A stretch of DNA of 64,000 nt, from contig NC_022657.1 of assembly GCF_000494755.1 (NCBI RefSeq), positions 8,152,001-8,216,000 on the forward strand. The letters are read 5' to 3'. This DNA is from Amorphoplanes friuliensis DSM 7358. Its GTDB lineage: Bacteria > Actinomycetota > Actinomycetes > Mycobacteriales > Micromonosporaceae. A program made the position numbers and the translations under genes. The notes beneath the pieces were generated by a model that did no database searches, was not told the DNA's origin, and was given only the letters and a program-made list of their open reading frames with translations. This document shows positions 36,453 through 43,958 of this stretch, one piece after another. Numbering within the stretch: the stretch's first letter is position 1; every line of letters begins with the position of its first letter.

Positions 36453-38117
36453 CTACATCCTCTCGGGCGCGGAGACGCCCAGTAGCGCCAAACCGTTCGC
36501 GATCACCGTTCGGGTGGCGTCGTTCAGCCACAGACGCGCCCGCATCAGGTCGGTGATCTCCTCGTCGCCCATCGGCGTGACCCGGCACTTGTCGTAGAAC
36601 CGGTGGTAGTCGCCGGCCAGGTCCTCGAGGTAGCGGGCCACCCGGTGGGGCTCCCGCAGCTCGGCGGCGCTGCCGACCACGGCCGGATATTCGCCCAGCG
36701 CCTTGAGGAGGTCGTTCTCCTTCTCGTGCACGAGCAGCTCCGGCCGGAACGCGTCCGGCTCGCCCCGGGTCAGTCCCACCTCGGCCGCCTGACGGGCGAC
36801 GCTGGCGGTCCGAGCAGCGACATACTGGACATAGTAGACAGGATTGTCGCTCTTCGCCCGCGTCCACAGGTCGATGTCGATGTCGATCGGCGAGTCCGAC
36901 GAATAGCGCGCCAGGGCGTACCGGGTGGCGTCCACACCCAGGGCGTCGACGAAGTCCTCCAGCGTGATGACCGTGCCGGCGCGCTTGCTCATCCGCAGCG
37001 GCTCACCGTTGCGGACCAGGCTGACCAGCTGGCCGATCAGGATCTCGAGGTTCTTCTCCGGGTCGTCGCCGAAACACGCCGACATGGCCTTCATCCGGCC
37101 GATGTACCCGTGGTGATCCGCACCCAGCATGATCACGACCCGGTCGAAGCCACGCTTGCGCTTGTCCAGGTAGTAGGCGCAGTCCGCGGCAAAATAGGTC
37201 CAGTCGCCGTCCGACTTGCGCAGCACCCGGTCCTTGTCGTCACCGAACTCGGTCGTCCGCAGCCAGGTCGCGCCGTCGGCCTCGAAGATGTGCCCCTGCT
37301 CGCGCAGCCGGTCGAGAGCCTCCTGCAGCTCACCCCGGTCGTGCAGGTCCTTCTCGTTGAAGTACGTGTCGAAGTGCACGCCGAACTCGTCCAGCGACGC
37401 CCGGATCTCGGCGAACATCAGCTTCACGCCCTCGACCCGGAACACCTCCAGCGCCGCCGGCTCGTCGAGCTTCAGCACGTCGGGCGCGGTCGACTGCACC
37501 GCCGTGGCGATCTCCGCGATGTACGCGCCGCCGTACCCGTCCTCGGGCGCCGGCTCACCCTTCGCCGCGGCGTACAGGGAACGCGCGAAGCGGTCGATCT
37601 GCGATCCGGCGTCGTTGAAGTAGTACTCGGTGCCGACATCGGCGCCCGCGACCCGCAGCAAACGGGACAACGCGTCACCGACCGCCGCCCACCGGACACC
37701 GCCGATGTGCACGGGACCCGTGGGGTTCGCGGAGACGAACTCGAGGTTGATCCGCTGGCCGGCGAGACGGTCGGTGCGGCCGTACTCCTTCCCCGCCAGC
37801 ACCACGTCCCGCGCCAGCACCCCGGCGGCGGCCGCGTCCAGCCGGATGTTGAGGAAGCCCGGCCCCGCGATCTCCACCGACTTGATGCCGGGCAAGCTGC
37901 TCAACTCCTCAGCGAGGGCCGCGGCCAGCTCACGCGGCGGCACACCCACCTTCTTGGTGAGCTGCATGGCCATCGTCGAGGCATAATCGCCGTGCTCAGG
38001 GTTACGGGGCCGCTCCACCGTCGTCGTCGCGGGCAGCAACGAGACGTCGAGGCCGCGGGTGACGAATACAGCACGCGCAGCTGTGAGAACGGTGGCAGCG
38101 AGGTCAGCGGGAGTCAC
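36453..38117 (-). CDS. argS: Arginine--tRNA ligase
   Basis: A class I synthetase of 554 residues. The HIGH-type motif is HIGG at 137-140 (NPTGPVHIGG) and the KMSKS-like site is RMSKRAG. A C-terminal anticodon-binding DALR domain follows. The start is GTG at 38117 with no clear ribosome binding site. It heads the argS-lysA-hom-thrC gene set. A tRNA-Arg gene lies 1.6 kb away on the other strand. Confidence 0.97.
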   Translation of the reverse strand: MTPADLAATVLTAARAVFVTRGLDVSLLPATTTVERPRNPEHGDYASTMAMQLTKKVGVPPRELAAALAEELSSLPGIKSVEIAGPGFLNIRLDAAAAGVLARDVVLAGKEYGRTDRLAGQRINLEFVSANPTGPVHIGGVRWAAVGDALSRLLRVAGADVGTEYYFNDAGSQIDRFARSLYAAAKGEPAPEDGYGGAYIAEIATAVQSTAPDVLKLDEPAALEVFRVEGVKLMFAEIRASLDEFGVHFDTYFNEKDLHDRGELQEALDRLREQGHIFEADGATWLRTTEFGDDKDRVLRKSDGDWTYFAADCAYYLDKRKRGFDRVVIMLGADHHGYIGRMKAMSACFGDDPEKNLEILIGQLVSLVRNGEPLRMSKRAGTVITLEDFVDALGVDATRYALARYSSDSPIDIDIDLWTRAKSDNPVYYVQYVAARTASVARQAAEVGLTRGEPDAFRPELLVHEKENDLLKALGEYPAVVGSAAELREPHRVARYLEDLAGDYHRFYDKCRVTPMGDEEITDLMRARLWLNDATRTVIANGLALLGVSAPERM

Positions 38118-38213
38118 CGAGCCATGCTATCCGGGTAGACTTTGGCGCCCGGCGGCGTACCGGGGCCTGCTCGCGGGCCCGGCCCGACCTTCCCCACGAA
38201 TTGACGAGGCACG

Positions 38214-39005
38214 ATGAGCATGAGCACCCCGGGTCCCGAACGGGTCCCGTCCACCGTGAAGGTCGACAAGACGTCGGGGCAGGGCAAACCCCCCGCCGCC
38301 AAGTCCACCGGCGCCAAGCCGGGAAGCCGTCCGCCGGGCAAGGGCCCCCAGGGCAAGGGCAAGGGCCGCAAGCCCGTCACCCCCGTCAAGGTCAGCGGTG
38401 GCCGCAACTGGGGCCCCATCGCGGTCGCCGGCGTGGTCGTCCTGATCGCGGTCGGGATCATCGGGTACGGCGTCTTCGCGTCCGTCAAGGGCACCCAGCC
38501 CTGGCAGGACCGCGCCGCCGGCATCGAGGGCATCGTCAACTACCGCGAGAAGAAAGACCCCGCGATCGACTCGCAGGAGCACAAGGAAGGCCCCCAGACG
38601 TACGTGACGAACCCGCCCGTCGGCGGCGCCCACAACTCCGTCTGGCAGAACTGCATGGGTGACGTCTACCCCGAGCCCATCGCCAACGAGCACGCGGTCC
38701 ACAGCCTCGAGCACGGCGCGGTCTGGGTGACGTACAAGCAGGGCCTCGCCGCCGACCAGGTCGCCAAGCTGCAGGAAAAGGTCGAAGGCCGGGACTTCAT
38801 GCTCATGAGCCCCGTCGCGAACCTCGACAAGAACATCTCCCTGCAGGCCTGGGGCTACCAGCTCAAGCTCGACAACGCCGACGACGGCCGCATCGACGAG
38901 TTCATCAAGGACCTCCGCCTGAACGCCTCCCTGGAGCCCGGCGCCGCCTGCTCCAGCGGCAACACGACGACCGGCCCGCTGCAGGCCGCCGCCCCGGGCA
39001 ACTGA
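38214..39005 (+). CDS. DUF3105 membrane-anchored protein
   Basis: A 263-residue protein with a basic, Lys/Pro/Gly-rich cytoplasmic N terminus (1-65), one transmembrane helix (about 68-90) and an extracytoplasmic DUF3105 domain. That domain contains NPPVGGAHN, NEHAVHSLEHGAVWVTY, conserved histidines that could bind metal, and DFMLMSP. Function is unknown; in actinobacteria it often sits beside a DUF305 gene, as here (TGATG overlap). A link to copper handling has been suggested for such pairs. Confidence 0.85.
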   Translation: MSMSTPGPERVPSTVKVDKTSGQGKPPAAKSTGAKPGSRPPGKGPQGKGKGRKPVTPVKVSGGRNWGPIAVAGVVVLIAVGIIGYGVFASVKGTQPWQDRAAGIEGIVNYREKKDPAIDSQEHKEGPQTYVTNPPVGGAHNSVWQNCMGDVYPEPIANEHAVHSLEHGAVWVTYKQGLAADQVAKLQEKVEGRDFMLMSPVANLDKNISLQAWGYQLKLDNADDGRIDEFIKDLRLNASLEPGAACSSGNTTTGPLQAAAPGN

Positions 39006-39670
39006 TGACCGTCTCCACCGAGTCGAACGCGCCGGCCCCGGCCGACGCCCCGATCAACGGCGCCACCCCGACCGGCCGCAACCGGTTCGGGGTGGCGACC
39101 CTCGCCGTCGTGCTCGTCCTCGGCCTGATCGCCGGCCTCGCCATCGGCTTCTTCGCCACCCGCACCAGCACACCGGGGGACGACTCCGTCGAGGCCGGCT
39201 TCCTGCGCGACATGAGCACCCACCACGCGCAGGCGGTGGAGATGTCGATGATCGCCCACGCGAACTCGACCAACGCGGCGGTCGTCACCCTCTCCGGCGA
39301 CATCGCCCTCACCCAGCACGGCCAGATCAACTACATGCAGGCCTGGCTCCGCGACTGGAACCTCAGCCCCAGCAGCAGCCAGCCGCCGATGGCCTGGATG
39401 AAAAACGCTCAGGGCTCGGTCCAGAACGGCCTGATGCCCGGCATGGCCACCCCGGAGCAGCTCGCCACCCTCCGCAAAGCCACCGGTGTTGACCTCGACA
39501 CCCAGTTCCTGACCCTGATGCGCCAGCACCACCTCGGCGGCATCCACATGGCCCAGGAAATCCTCGACGAGTCGGACGACCCCGACGTCACCTGGCTGGC
39601 CCAGTCGATGGTCCGTAGCCAGCAGAGCGAGATCAACCTGATCGACTCGATGCTCAAGACCCTGCAGTAA
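39005..39670 (+). CDS. DUF305 family protein
   Basis: A 221-residue protein with a transmembrane anchor at about 33-53 and a helical extracytoplasmic domain of the DUF305 type. It has two His/Met-rich motifs, MSTHHAQAVEMS and MRQHHLGGIHMAQ, in a ferritin-like four-helix layout, which suggests metal binding. It is translationally coupled to the DUF3105 gene and ends 64 bp before tRNA-Arg. The biochemical function is not established. Confidence 0.87.
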   Translation: MTVSTESNAPAPADAPINGATPTGRNRFGVATLAVVLVLGLIAGLAIGFFATRTSTPGDDSVEAGFLRDMSTHHAQAVEMSMIAHANSTNAAVVTLSGDIALTQHGQINYMQAWLRDWNLSPSSSQPPMAWMKNAQGSVQNGLMPGMATPEQLATLRKATGVDLDTQFLTLMRQHHLGGIHMAQEILDESDDPDVTWLAQSMVRSQQSEINLIDSMLKTLQ

Positions 39671-39734
39671 CCCGGCGCGCCGCGGAACCGGTTGGCGACC
39701 CTTCCGCGGCGCCTGCTAGGCTCATTCTCGCTGA

Positions 39735-39806
39735 GCCCCCGTAGCTCAGGGGATAGAGCGTCGCCCTCCGGAGGCGAAAGCGCAGGTTCGAATCCTGCCG
39801 GGGGCA
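39735..39806 (+). tRNA. tRNA-Arg (anticodon CCG)
   Basis: A complete cloverleaf can be drawn: 7-bp acceptor (GCCCCCG with CGGGGGC), D arm GCTC/GAGC, anticodon stem TCGCC/GGCGA with loop CTCCGGA (anticodon CCG, reads CGG), and T arm GCAGG/CCTGC with TTCGAAT. The length is 72 nt with discriminator A; CCA is not encoded. A T-rich stretch (CTTTTTCTTTTT) follows at once and could end transcription. I see no duplicated tRNA end that would mark an integrated element. Confidence 0.96.
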
Positions 39807-40159
39807 CTTTTTCTTTTTGGGTCGTTGGCCATGTGGTCGGCGGCCTTTTTTGTTTGTTCTTTTGGTTGCGGTGGGACGGTTGGGGCCGGGGGTGACCCAG
39901 CTGACTGTGGAGCGTTTTATGTCCTGCTGGGTCACCCCCGGCCCCAACCTTGCATGGGTTTTTCTCTTGCCAGGATTTTGGTACTTCGGGGCTGGGTGCT
40001 TCTGGGCCTTGGGTGATCCCCTTGCGGTGGTGGTCTGGCTGCCGCTCGGTGGTGGCCGGTGGGGATTTGGGTCCGGCAGGCCGGCGTGGGTGGTGGGTCA
40101 GGCGGACGTACCTTGCCGGTTGCGGCGGTGGGCGGCAGCGTTGCGACCAAATTGTCGGG
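39807..40159. other. Gap after tRNA-Arg
   Basis: These 353 bp between tRNA-Arg and the next minus-strand gene show no credible coding region. They are T/G-rich on the plus strand near the tRNA and contain one very strong inverted repeat (39878-39949). The rest, to 40159, has no recognised structure. Confidence 0.6.
39878..39949 (+). terminator. 24-bp perfect inverted repeat
   Basis: The arms 39878-39901 and 39926-39949 are exact reverse complements, with a 24-nt spacer. A GTTTTTCTC run follows about 8 nt later on the plus strand. It could be a strong terminator for tRNA-Arg and the upstream genes. It is unusually long, so a remnant of a small mobile element is also possible. Confidence 0.55.
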
Positions 40160-40552
40160 CTACTTGTAGCTGGCGTGAATGATTAGTTTGTTGCCGCGGG
40201 GGTGGGCGCCCAGGTGGACCGAGGCTGGGTTGAGCAGCGTCGGGTTTTCGGTTCGGGCGGTTGAGAGGTTCAGTTCGTCGGCCAGGTCCTCGGGTGACTG
40301 GCCGGGCGGGGGTTGGACTGTGCGCACACGGGAACAGCCGCCGGAGCCGCAGGACAGGTCCTCGTCGAGGATCGTTGCTCCGGGTGGTAGGTCCGGCATT
40401 CGTGAGTCCGGTGGTAGCAGGCCTTCGGAGGCGAATGCGGTGATGAACAGGAACGACAGCCACCAGCACAGGGCGGCGGCCAGGATGGCCGTTATGGAGC
40501 CGCCGATCACCAGGCGCTTGATCACGGGGCGAGGGTAGCCAGGGGCAGCCAA
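40160..40552 (-). CDS. Small membrane-anchored hypothetical protein
   Basis: About 120-130 residues with one N-terminal transmembrane helix (starting near LVIGGSITAILAA) and an extracytoplasmic part that contains a Cys pair (LSCGSGGCS) and a Pro-rich stretch. I do not recognise the family. The start is either TTG at 40552 or GTG at 40525; neither has a strong ribosome binding site. It is divergent from the SoxR-box-controlled oxidoreductase gene. Confidence 0.6.
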   Translation of the reverse strand: MAAPGYPRPVIKRLVIGGSITAILAAALCWWLSFLFITAFASEGLLPPDSRMPDLPPGATILDEDLSCGSGGCSRVRTVQPPPGQSPEDLADELNLSTARTENPTLLNPASVHLGAHPRGNKLIIHASYK

Positions 40553-40561
40553 TCGCCTTGC

Positions 40562-40592
40562 TTGACCTCAACGGTTGTTGAGGTTTTAGCGT
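40562..40592 (+). promoter_or_regulatory. SoxR box overlapping a 19-bp-spaced promoter
   Basis: The palindrome ACCTCAAC-GGTT-GTTGAGGT (40565-40584) lies between a -35 element TTGACC (40562-40567) and a -10 element TAGCGT (40587-40592). The 19-bp spacer is typical of promoters activated by MerR-family SoxR, and the sequence matches the known SoxR-box pattern (CCTCAA...TTGAGG). The predicted +1 falls at or next to the ATG of the downstream gene, so its mRNA is probably leaderless. SoxR itself is not encoded in the window. Confidence 0.82.
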
Positions 40593-40598
40593 TCGGGC

Positions 40599-41543
40599 AT
40601 GCGTGCGATTCGAGTTTTTGCGTACGGGGGTCCGGAGGTGTTGGTTCCGGTGGATCTGCCTGAGCCGCGGGCCGGCGACGGTGAGGTGGTCATCCGTGCC
40701 GCGGCCATCGACACGATCTACGTCGAGACGCAGATTCGTGGTGGCTGGGGTGAGAGGTTCGGTGTGAGCCCGCCGTACGTGCCGGGGGGCGCGGCAGCGG
40801 GCACGGTGGTCGCCGTCGGGCCGGGCGTTTCGGCGTCCTGGGTTGGGCGGCGGGTCGTTGCGGGTGCGGGAACGCGGGGGTCCTACGCCGAGTTCGTCCG
40901 CACCGGGGTTGAGCGGGTGGTGCCGGTTCCGGATGGGCTCGGGTTGCGGGAGGCGGCTGCTCTTGCTCACGACGGGGTGACCGCGATGGGCATTCTCGAC
41001 GGCGTCGGCCTCGGGCCCGGTGATCGCGTATTGATTCTCGGGGCCGCGGGCGGGATGGGGACACTGCTGGTCCAGCTCGCCCGGCGGCATCAGGCGCACG
41101 TCACGGGGGCTGCCCGCGGTGTAGACAAGCTGGCCCTGGTGCGCCGGCTCGGCGCCGATGCGGTTGTTGACTACAGCGTTGAGGGGTGGACCGGCGCCTT
41201 CGAGGGGTGGTCCGTGGATGTGCTGCTGGACGGTGTCGGTGGCACGTTGGGCGCTGAGGCGTTCGAGCTGGTTGTCGATGGTGGGCGGGTTTCGGCGCAC
41301 GGGGCGGCGAGTGGCGAATTTGCCCCGGTGCAGGCGGAGCGCGGCATTCGTCTGCGAGGCATCGCCGACGTTCAGTTCAGCGCCGCCGAGATGGTGCGGT
41401 TGACGGCGCGGGCGCTGGGCGAGGCCGCGGAGGGACGGATCAGTCCGGTGATCGGGCGCGAATATCCGTTGTCCGCCGCTGCGGAGGCTCACCGCGCGAT
41501 CGAGGCTCGGTCGATCGCGGGGAAAGCTCTGCTGATTCCCTAG
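40599..41543 (+). CDS. Zinc-type alcohol dehydrogenase/quinone oxidoreductase (MDR family)
   Basis: A 314-residue medium-chain dehydrogenase/reductase of the NADPH:quinone reductase type. It has a GroES-like N-terminal domain with GGAAAGTVVAVG and a nucleotide-binding domain with GAAGGMGTLLVQLA. Cys ligands for zinc are absent, as in quinone reductases. In Streptomyces coelicolor a quinone oxidoreductase belongs to the SoxR regulon, and this gene has a SoxR box immediately upstream, so induction by redox-cycling compounds is likely. Its stop shares CTAG with the convergent next gene. Confidence 0.92.
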   Translation: MRAIRVFAYGGPEVLVPVDLPEPRAGDGEVVIRAAAIDTIYVETQIRGGWGERFGVSPPYVPGGAAAGTVVAVGPGVSASWVGRRVVAGAGTRGSYAEFVRTGVERVVPVPDGLGLREAAALAHDGVTAMGILDGVGLGPGDRVLILGAAGGMGTLLVQLARRHQAHVTGAARGVDKLALVRRLGADAVVDYSVEGWTGAFEGWSVDVLLDGVGGTLGAEAFELVVDGGRVSAHGAASGEFAPVQAERGIRLRGIADVQFSAAEMVRLTARALGEAAEGRISPVIGREYPLSAAAEAHRAIEARSIAGKALLIP

Positions 41544-42106
41544 GCGACCATCAGGTGGTAGGTGACGTTGACGGTGAAGCCGTGGCCGTCGCCGCCGGAG
41601 AATTGGACTACGTGGGGGCCTGGGGGCAGGGGGTCGAGTTTGCGCCAGATGCCCCAGACCGTCGTGGGGATCCGGGCCTTGGTGCGGGTCACCGGGTTCA
41701 GGGCGGCGCCGGCGACCTCGAAGGGGATCGGGGTCGCGATCACGTCCAGCTCGTACGGCCGGCCGTCGACCAGCAGGGTGCCGAAGGCGTGCGGCATGCT
41801 GCTGGGCGGGCCCTGCGCCGGCCAGTGCCACATGTTGAAGGCCGGGAAGAACAGGGGGCGGCCAGCGGGGACGGGGCAGCTGCGCTCGGCGTTGTCGCCG
41901 AAGGTGCCGGCGAGGAACCAGACGTCGTCGGGCTGGTTGATGTCGGCGTAGAGGCCGGAGTCGTCGCCGACCGGGTTGCGGACCGGGCCGATGCCGGCGA
42001 CCCAGCGGACCCAGCGGGCCGCGAGTCCTTCCGGGGACATCGGGGGGTACGGCAGGGGTGCGACCGACCGGCCGCCGCCGCCGAACAGGCGGGAGAACAT
42101 CGACAT
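41540..42106 (-). CDS. Conserved hypothetical protein
   Basis: A 188-residue soluble protein with no signal peptide or transmembrane helix. It has many Trp, Pro and Gly residues and a C-terminal beta-rich part (HVVQFSGGDGHGFTVNVTYHL) that looks like a small beta-sandwich. WFLAGTFGD and CPVPAGRPLFFP are the most distinctive segments. I do not recognise a named family and assign no function. It converges on the quinone oxidoreductase with a 4-bp overlap. Confidence 0.75.
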   Translation of the reverse strand: MSMFSRLFGGGGRSVAPLPYPPMSPEGLAARWVRWVAGIGPVRNPVGDDSGLYADINQPDDVWFLAGTFGDNAERSCPVPAGRPLFFPAFNMWHWPAQGPPSSMPHAFGTLLVDGRPYELDVIATPIPFEVAGAALNPVTRTKARIPTTVWGIWRKLDPLPPGPHVVQFSGGDGHGFTVNVTYHLMVA

Positions 42107-42211
42107 GGCGCGCAGGTTACTCGATCATCGACGGGCGTAGGTGCCCCTTGCCAGCTAAGTTACCGGCTAGTAACGTCCGGTGGGCTTTGATCCTGCTGCG
42201 AGGGAGCCGCC

Positions 42212-42883
42212 GTGCCGACCCTGGACCGCCAGAACGACGTGTTTGTGCTCGACCTCGGCGACGGCGAGAACCGCTTCCACCCCGACTGGCTCACCGCGGT
42301 CAACGCGGCTCTGGACGAGGTCGAGCAGGCGGACGGCGCCCGGGCGCTGGTGACCGCGGCGACCGGCAAGTTCTACTCGAACGGTCTCGACCTCGAGTGG
42401 CTCGGTGAGCACGGCGACCAGTTCGAGGCGTACGTGGTCAGTGTCCACGACCTGTTCGCGCGCTTCCTGTCGTTGCCGATGACCACCGTGGCGGCGTTGC
42501 AGGGCCACACGTTCGCGGCCGGGGCGATGTTGTCGCTCGCGCACGACTTCCGGGTGATGCGCGCCGACCGTGGTTACTGGTGCCTGCCGGAGGTCGACAT
42601 CGACATCCCGTTCTCGCGGGGCATGTCGGCGCTGGTCCAGTCGCGTCTTGCTCCGCAGACCGCGCACGAGGCGATGACCACCGCGCGTCGCTACGGCGGG
42701 CCGGACGCCCTCGCCGCGGGCATCGTCGACCGCATCACCGACGAAGGTGCCGTCCGCGCGACGGCGGTGGAGATCGCCGCCTCCCGGGCGCCGAAAGCGG
42801 GCGACATCCTCGGGACGATCAAGACCCGCATGTACGCCACAGTCCTGCAGACGTTGCGCGACAAGGAGAACCCGCTCGGGTGA
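42212..42883 (+). CDS. Enoyl-CoA hydratase/isomerase family protein
   Basis: A 223-residue crotonase-fold protein. The two oxyanion-hole segments are visible (GKFYSNGLDL and QGHTFAAGAM), and a possible catalytic Glu lies in CLPEVDIDIPF. It is short compared with the 255-260 residue norm, and similar to plant and actinobacterial delta3,delta2-enoyl-CoA isomerases. The start is GTG. It is divergent from the 41540-42106 gene and stands alone, so the pathway is not clear. Confidence 0.88.
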   Translation: MPTLDRQNDVFVLDLGDGENRFHPDWLTAVNAALDEVEQADGARALVTAATGKFYSNGLDLEWLGEHGDQFEAYVVSVHDLFARFLSLPMTTVAALQGHTFAAGAMLSLAHDFRVMRADRGYWCLPEVDIDIPFSRGMSALVQSRLAPQTAHEAMTTARRYGGPDALAAGIVDRITDEGAVRATAVEIAASRAPKAGDILGTIKTRMYATVLQTLRDKENPLG

Positions 42884-42886
42884 GCC

Positions 42887-43348
42887 TCAGCGCAGGTGAG
42901 CGAGCTCGTCGATGACGCGCGCCGGCGGGCCGGTGAAGCAGAACTCGTCGCGTGGCTGGTAGGCGAGGTTCAGCGTGTCTGAGCGGTAGCTCCACTCGCC
43001 CGTACAGTGGCCGACCAGGCGGTAGTTGATCTGCCAGCGCAACCACTCCCCCGGGTTCAGGCGGACGGCCGGCGGACGGCTCCGGGGCGGCATCGGGGCG
43101 ATCGCGGTCACGTGGACGCGGAGGCGACCGTCGGCTTCGGACAGTTGCACACCTTCGGGGAGGGTGTCGCCGACCGATGAACCGGTGTCGAAGTCACTCC
43201 CCTCGTCCATGACCACTTGGTGGGTCAGGGGCACGCGGAACACCGGTAGGGGGAACGCCACCGGCAGGGCGTTGCGGCGGGCCGCCTCCGCACCGCCGCG
43301 GGACTTCTTCGTCCAGGTTGTGCGGACCCACTGGGCTACGACATCCAT
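42887..43348 (-). CDS. Hypothetical protein
   Basis: A 153-residue protein with a basic N terminus and a beta-rich core (RLRVHVTAIAPM, WQINYRLVGHCTGEWSYRSD). No transmembrane helix is seen and no family is recognised. It overlaps the preceding P-loop kinase gene by 13 bp, so the two are probably co-expressed. It converges on the crotonase gene with a 3-bp gap. Confidence 0.65.
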   Translation of the reverse strand: MDVVAQWVRTTWTKKSRGGAEAARRNALPVAFPLPVFRVPLTHQVVMDEGSDFDTGSSVGDTLPEGVQLSEADGRLRVHVTAIAPMPPRSRPPAVRLNPGEWLRWQINYRLVGHCTGEWSYRSDTLNLAYQPRDEFCFTGPPARVIDELAHLR

Positions 43349-43905
43349 GGCAGTCCAAATCTGGTGATGGTCCGGTCGGCGACCTCGGCGGGAGTCAGAT
43401 CGGTGTTGTTGATGCGGAGGTAGTCGTCGCGGCCGGTGAATTCGTCGATGGAGTTCAGGCGGTATCGCTCGTCGTCGGCGAGGAGCAAGCGGCGGGAGAA
43501 TTCGAGGTTGCGCTTCGAGGGCTTCTCCGCGAGGCGGAACTCGCCGGTGTTGCGGCGCAGGCGTTCCTCCTGGGTCGCTTCCAGCTCCAGGTATCGGGCC
43601 CGGTCACCGAACGGGGCCACGTACTTCGCCACCGTGCGGGCGTCCCCGGGGTGGTCGAAGGCCCAGACGAACGTGAACACCAGGCCGGGCAGGTCACTGG
43701 CCGCGACCTCGTCGAGGATCGCCTGACGGAAGCCGTCCACCAGGCGCTGGAACGGCGGGGTGCCGAACTCGAAGTACCGCAGCGCCGGCTCGATCGCGAT
43801 GTGGTTGTGGAAGAGCCGCAGGCCGGTGCGTTCGGCGATCTCGTGACCGACCGACATCTTCCCCACGGCGGGCGGGCCGAAGATGAGCAGCAGCGTCGGG
43901 GACAT
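43336..43905 (-). CDS. P-loop kinase-like protein
   Basis: A 189-residue protein of the AAA_18/AAA_33 nucleoside-kinase-like group. The P-loop is at residues 10-16, GPPAVGK, but the next residue is Met instead of Ser or Thr, with Ser following. A lid-like RxxR-rich region (EERLRRNTGEFR) is present. Substrate unknown; similar proteins are annotated as shikimate-kinase-like or chloramphenicol-phosphotransferase-like. It is followed at once by the overlapping 42887-43348 gene. Confidence 0.78.
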   Translation of the reverse strand: MSPTLLLIFGPPAVGKMSVGHEIAERTGLRLFHNHIAIEPALRYFEFGTPPFQRLVDGFRQAILDEVAASDLPGLVFTFVWAFDHPGDARTVAKYVAPFGDRARYLELEATQEERLRRNTGEFRLAEKPSKRNLEFSRRLLLADDERYRLNSIDEFTGRDDYLRINNTDLTPAEVADRTITRFGLPWMS

Positions 43906-43916
43906 CGGGACAGGGT

Positions 43917-43946
43917 AATGGCCCCCGGCCGAGGCCGGGGGCCATT
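43917..43946 (-). terminator. Terminator of the GH87-type gene
   Basis: A near-perfect inverted repeat of 13-14 bp (43917-43929 with 43934-43946) with a 4-nt loop. It lies 12 bp past the stop of the secreted glucanase on the minus strand and ends in A/T pairs. It isolates that gene from the downstream kinase-like gene. Confidence 0.85.
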
Positions 43947-43958
43947 TAATTCACGCGG

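Noticed and set aside
39735..39949. Integrated element with tRNA-Arg as attachment site
   Set aside because: No integrase gene and no repeated tRNA 3-prime end were seen in the neighbouring sequence.
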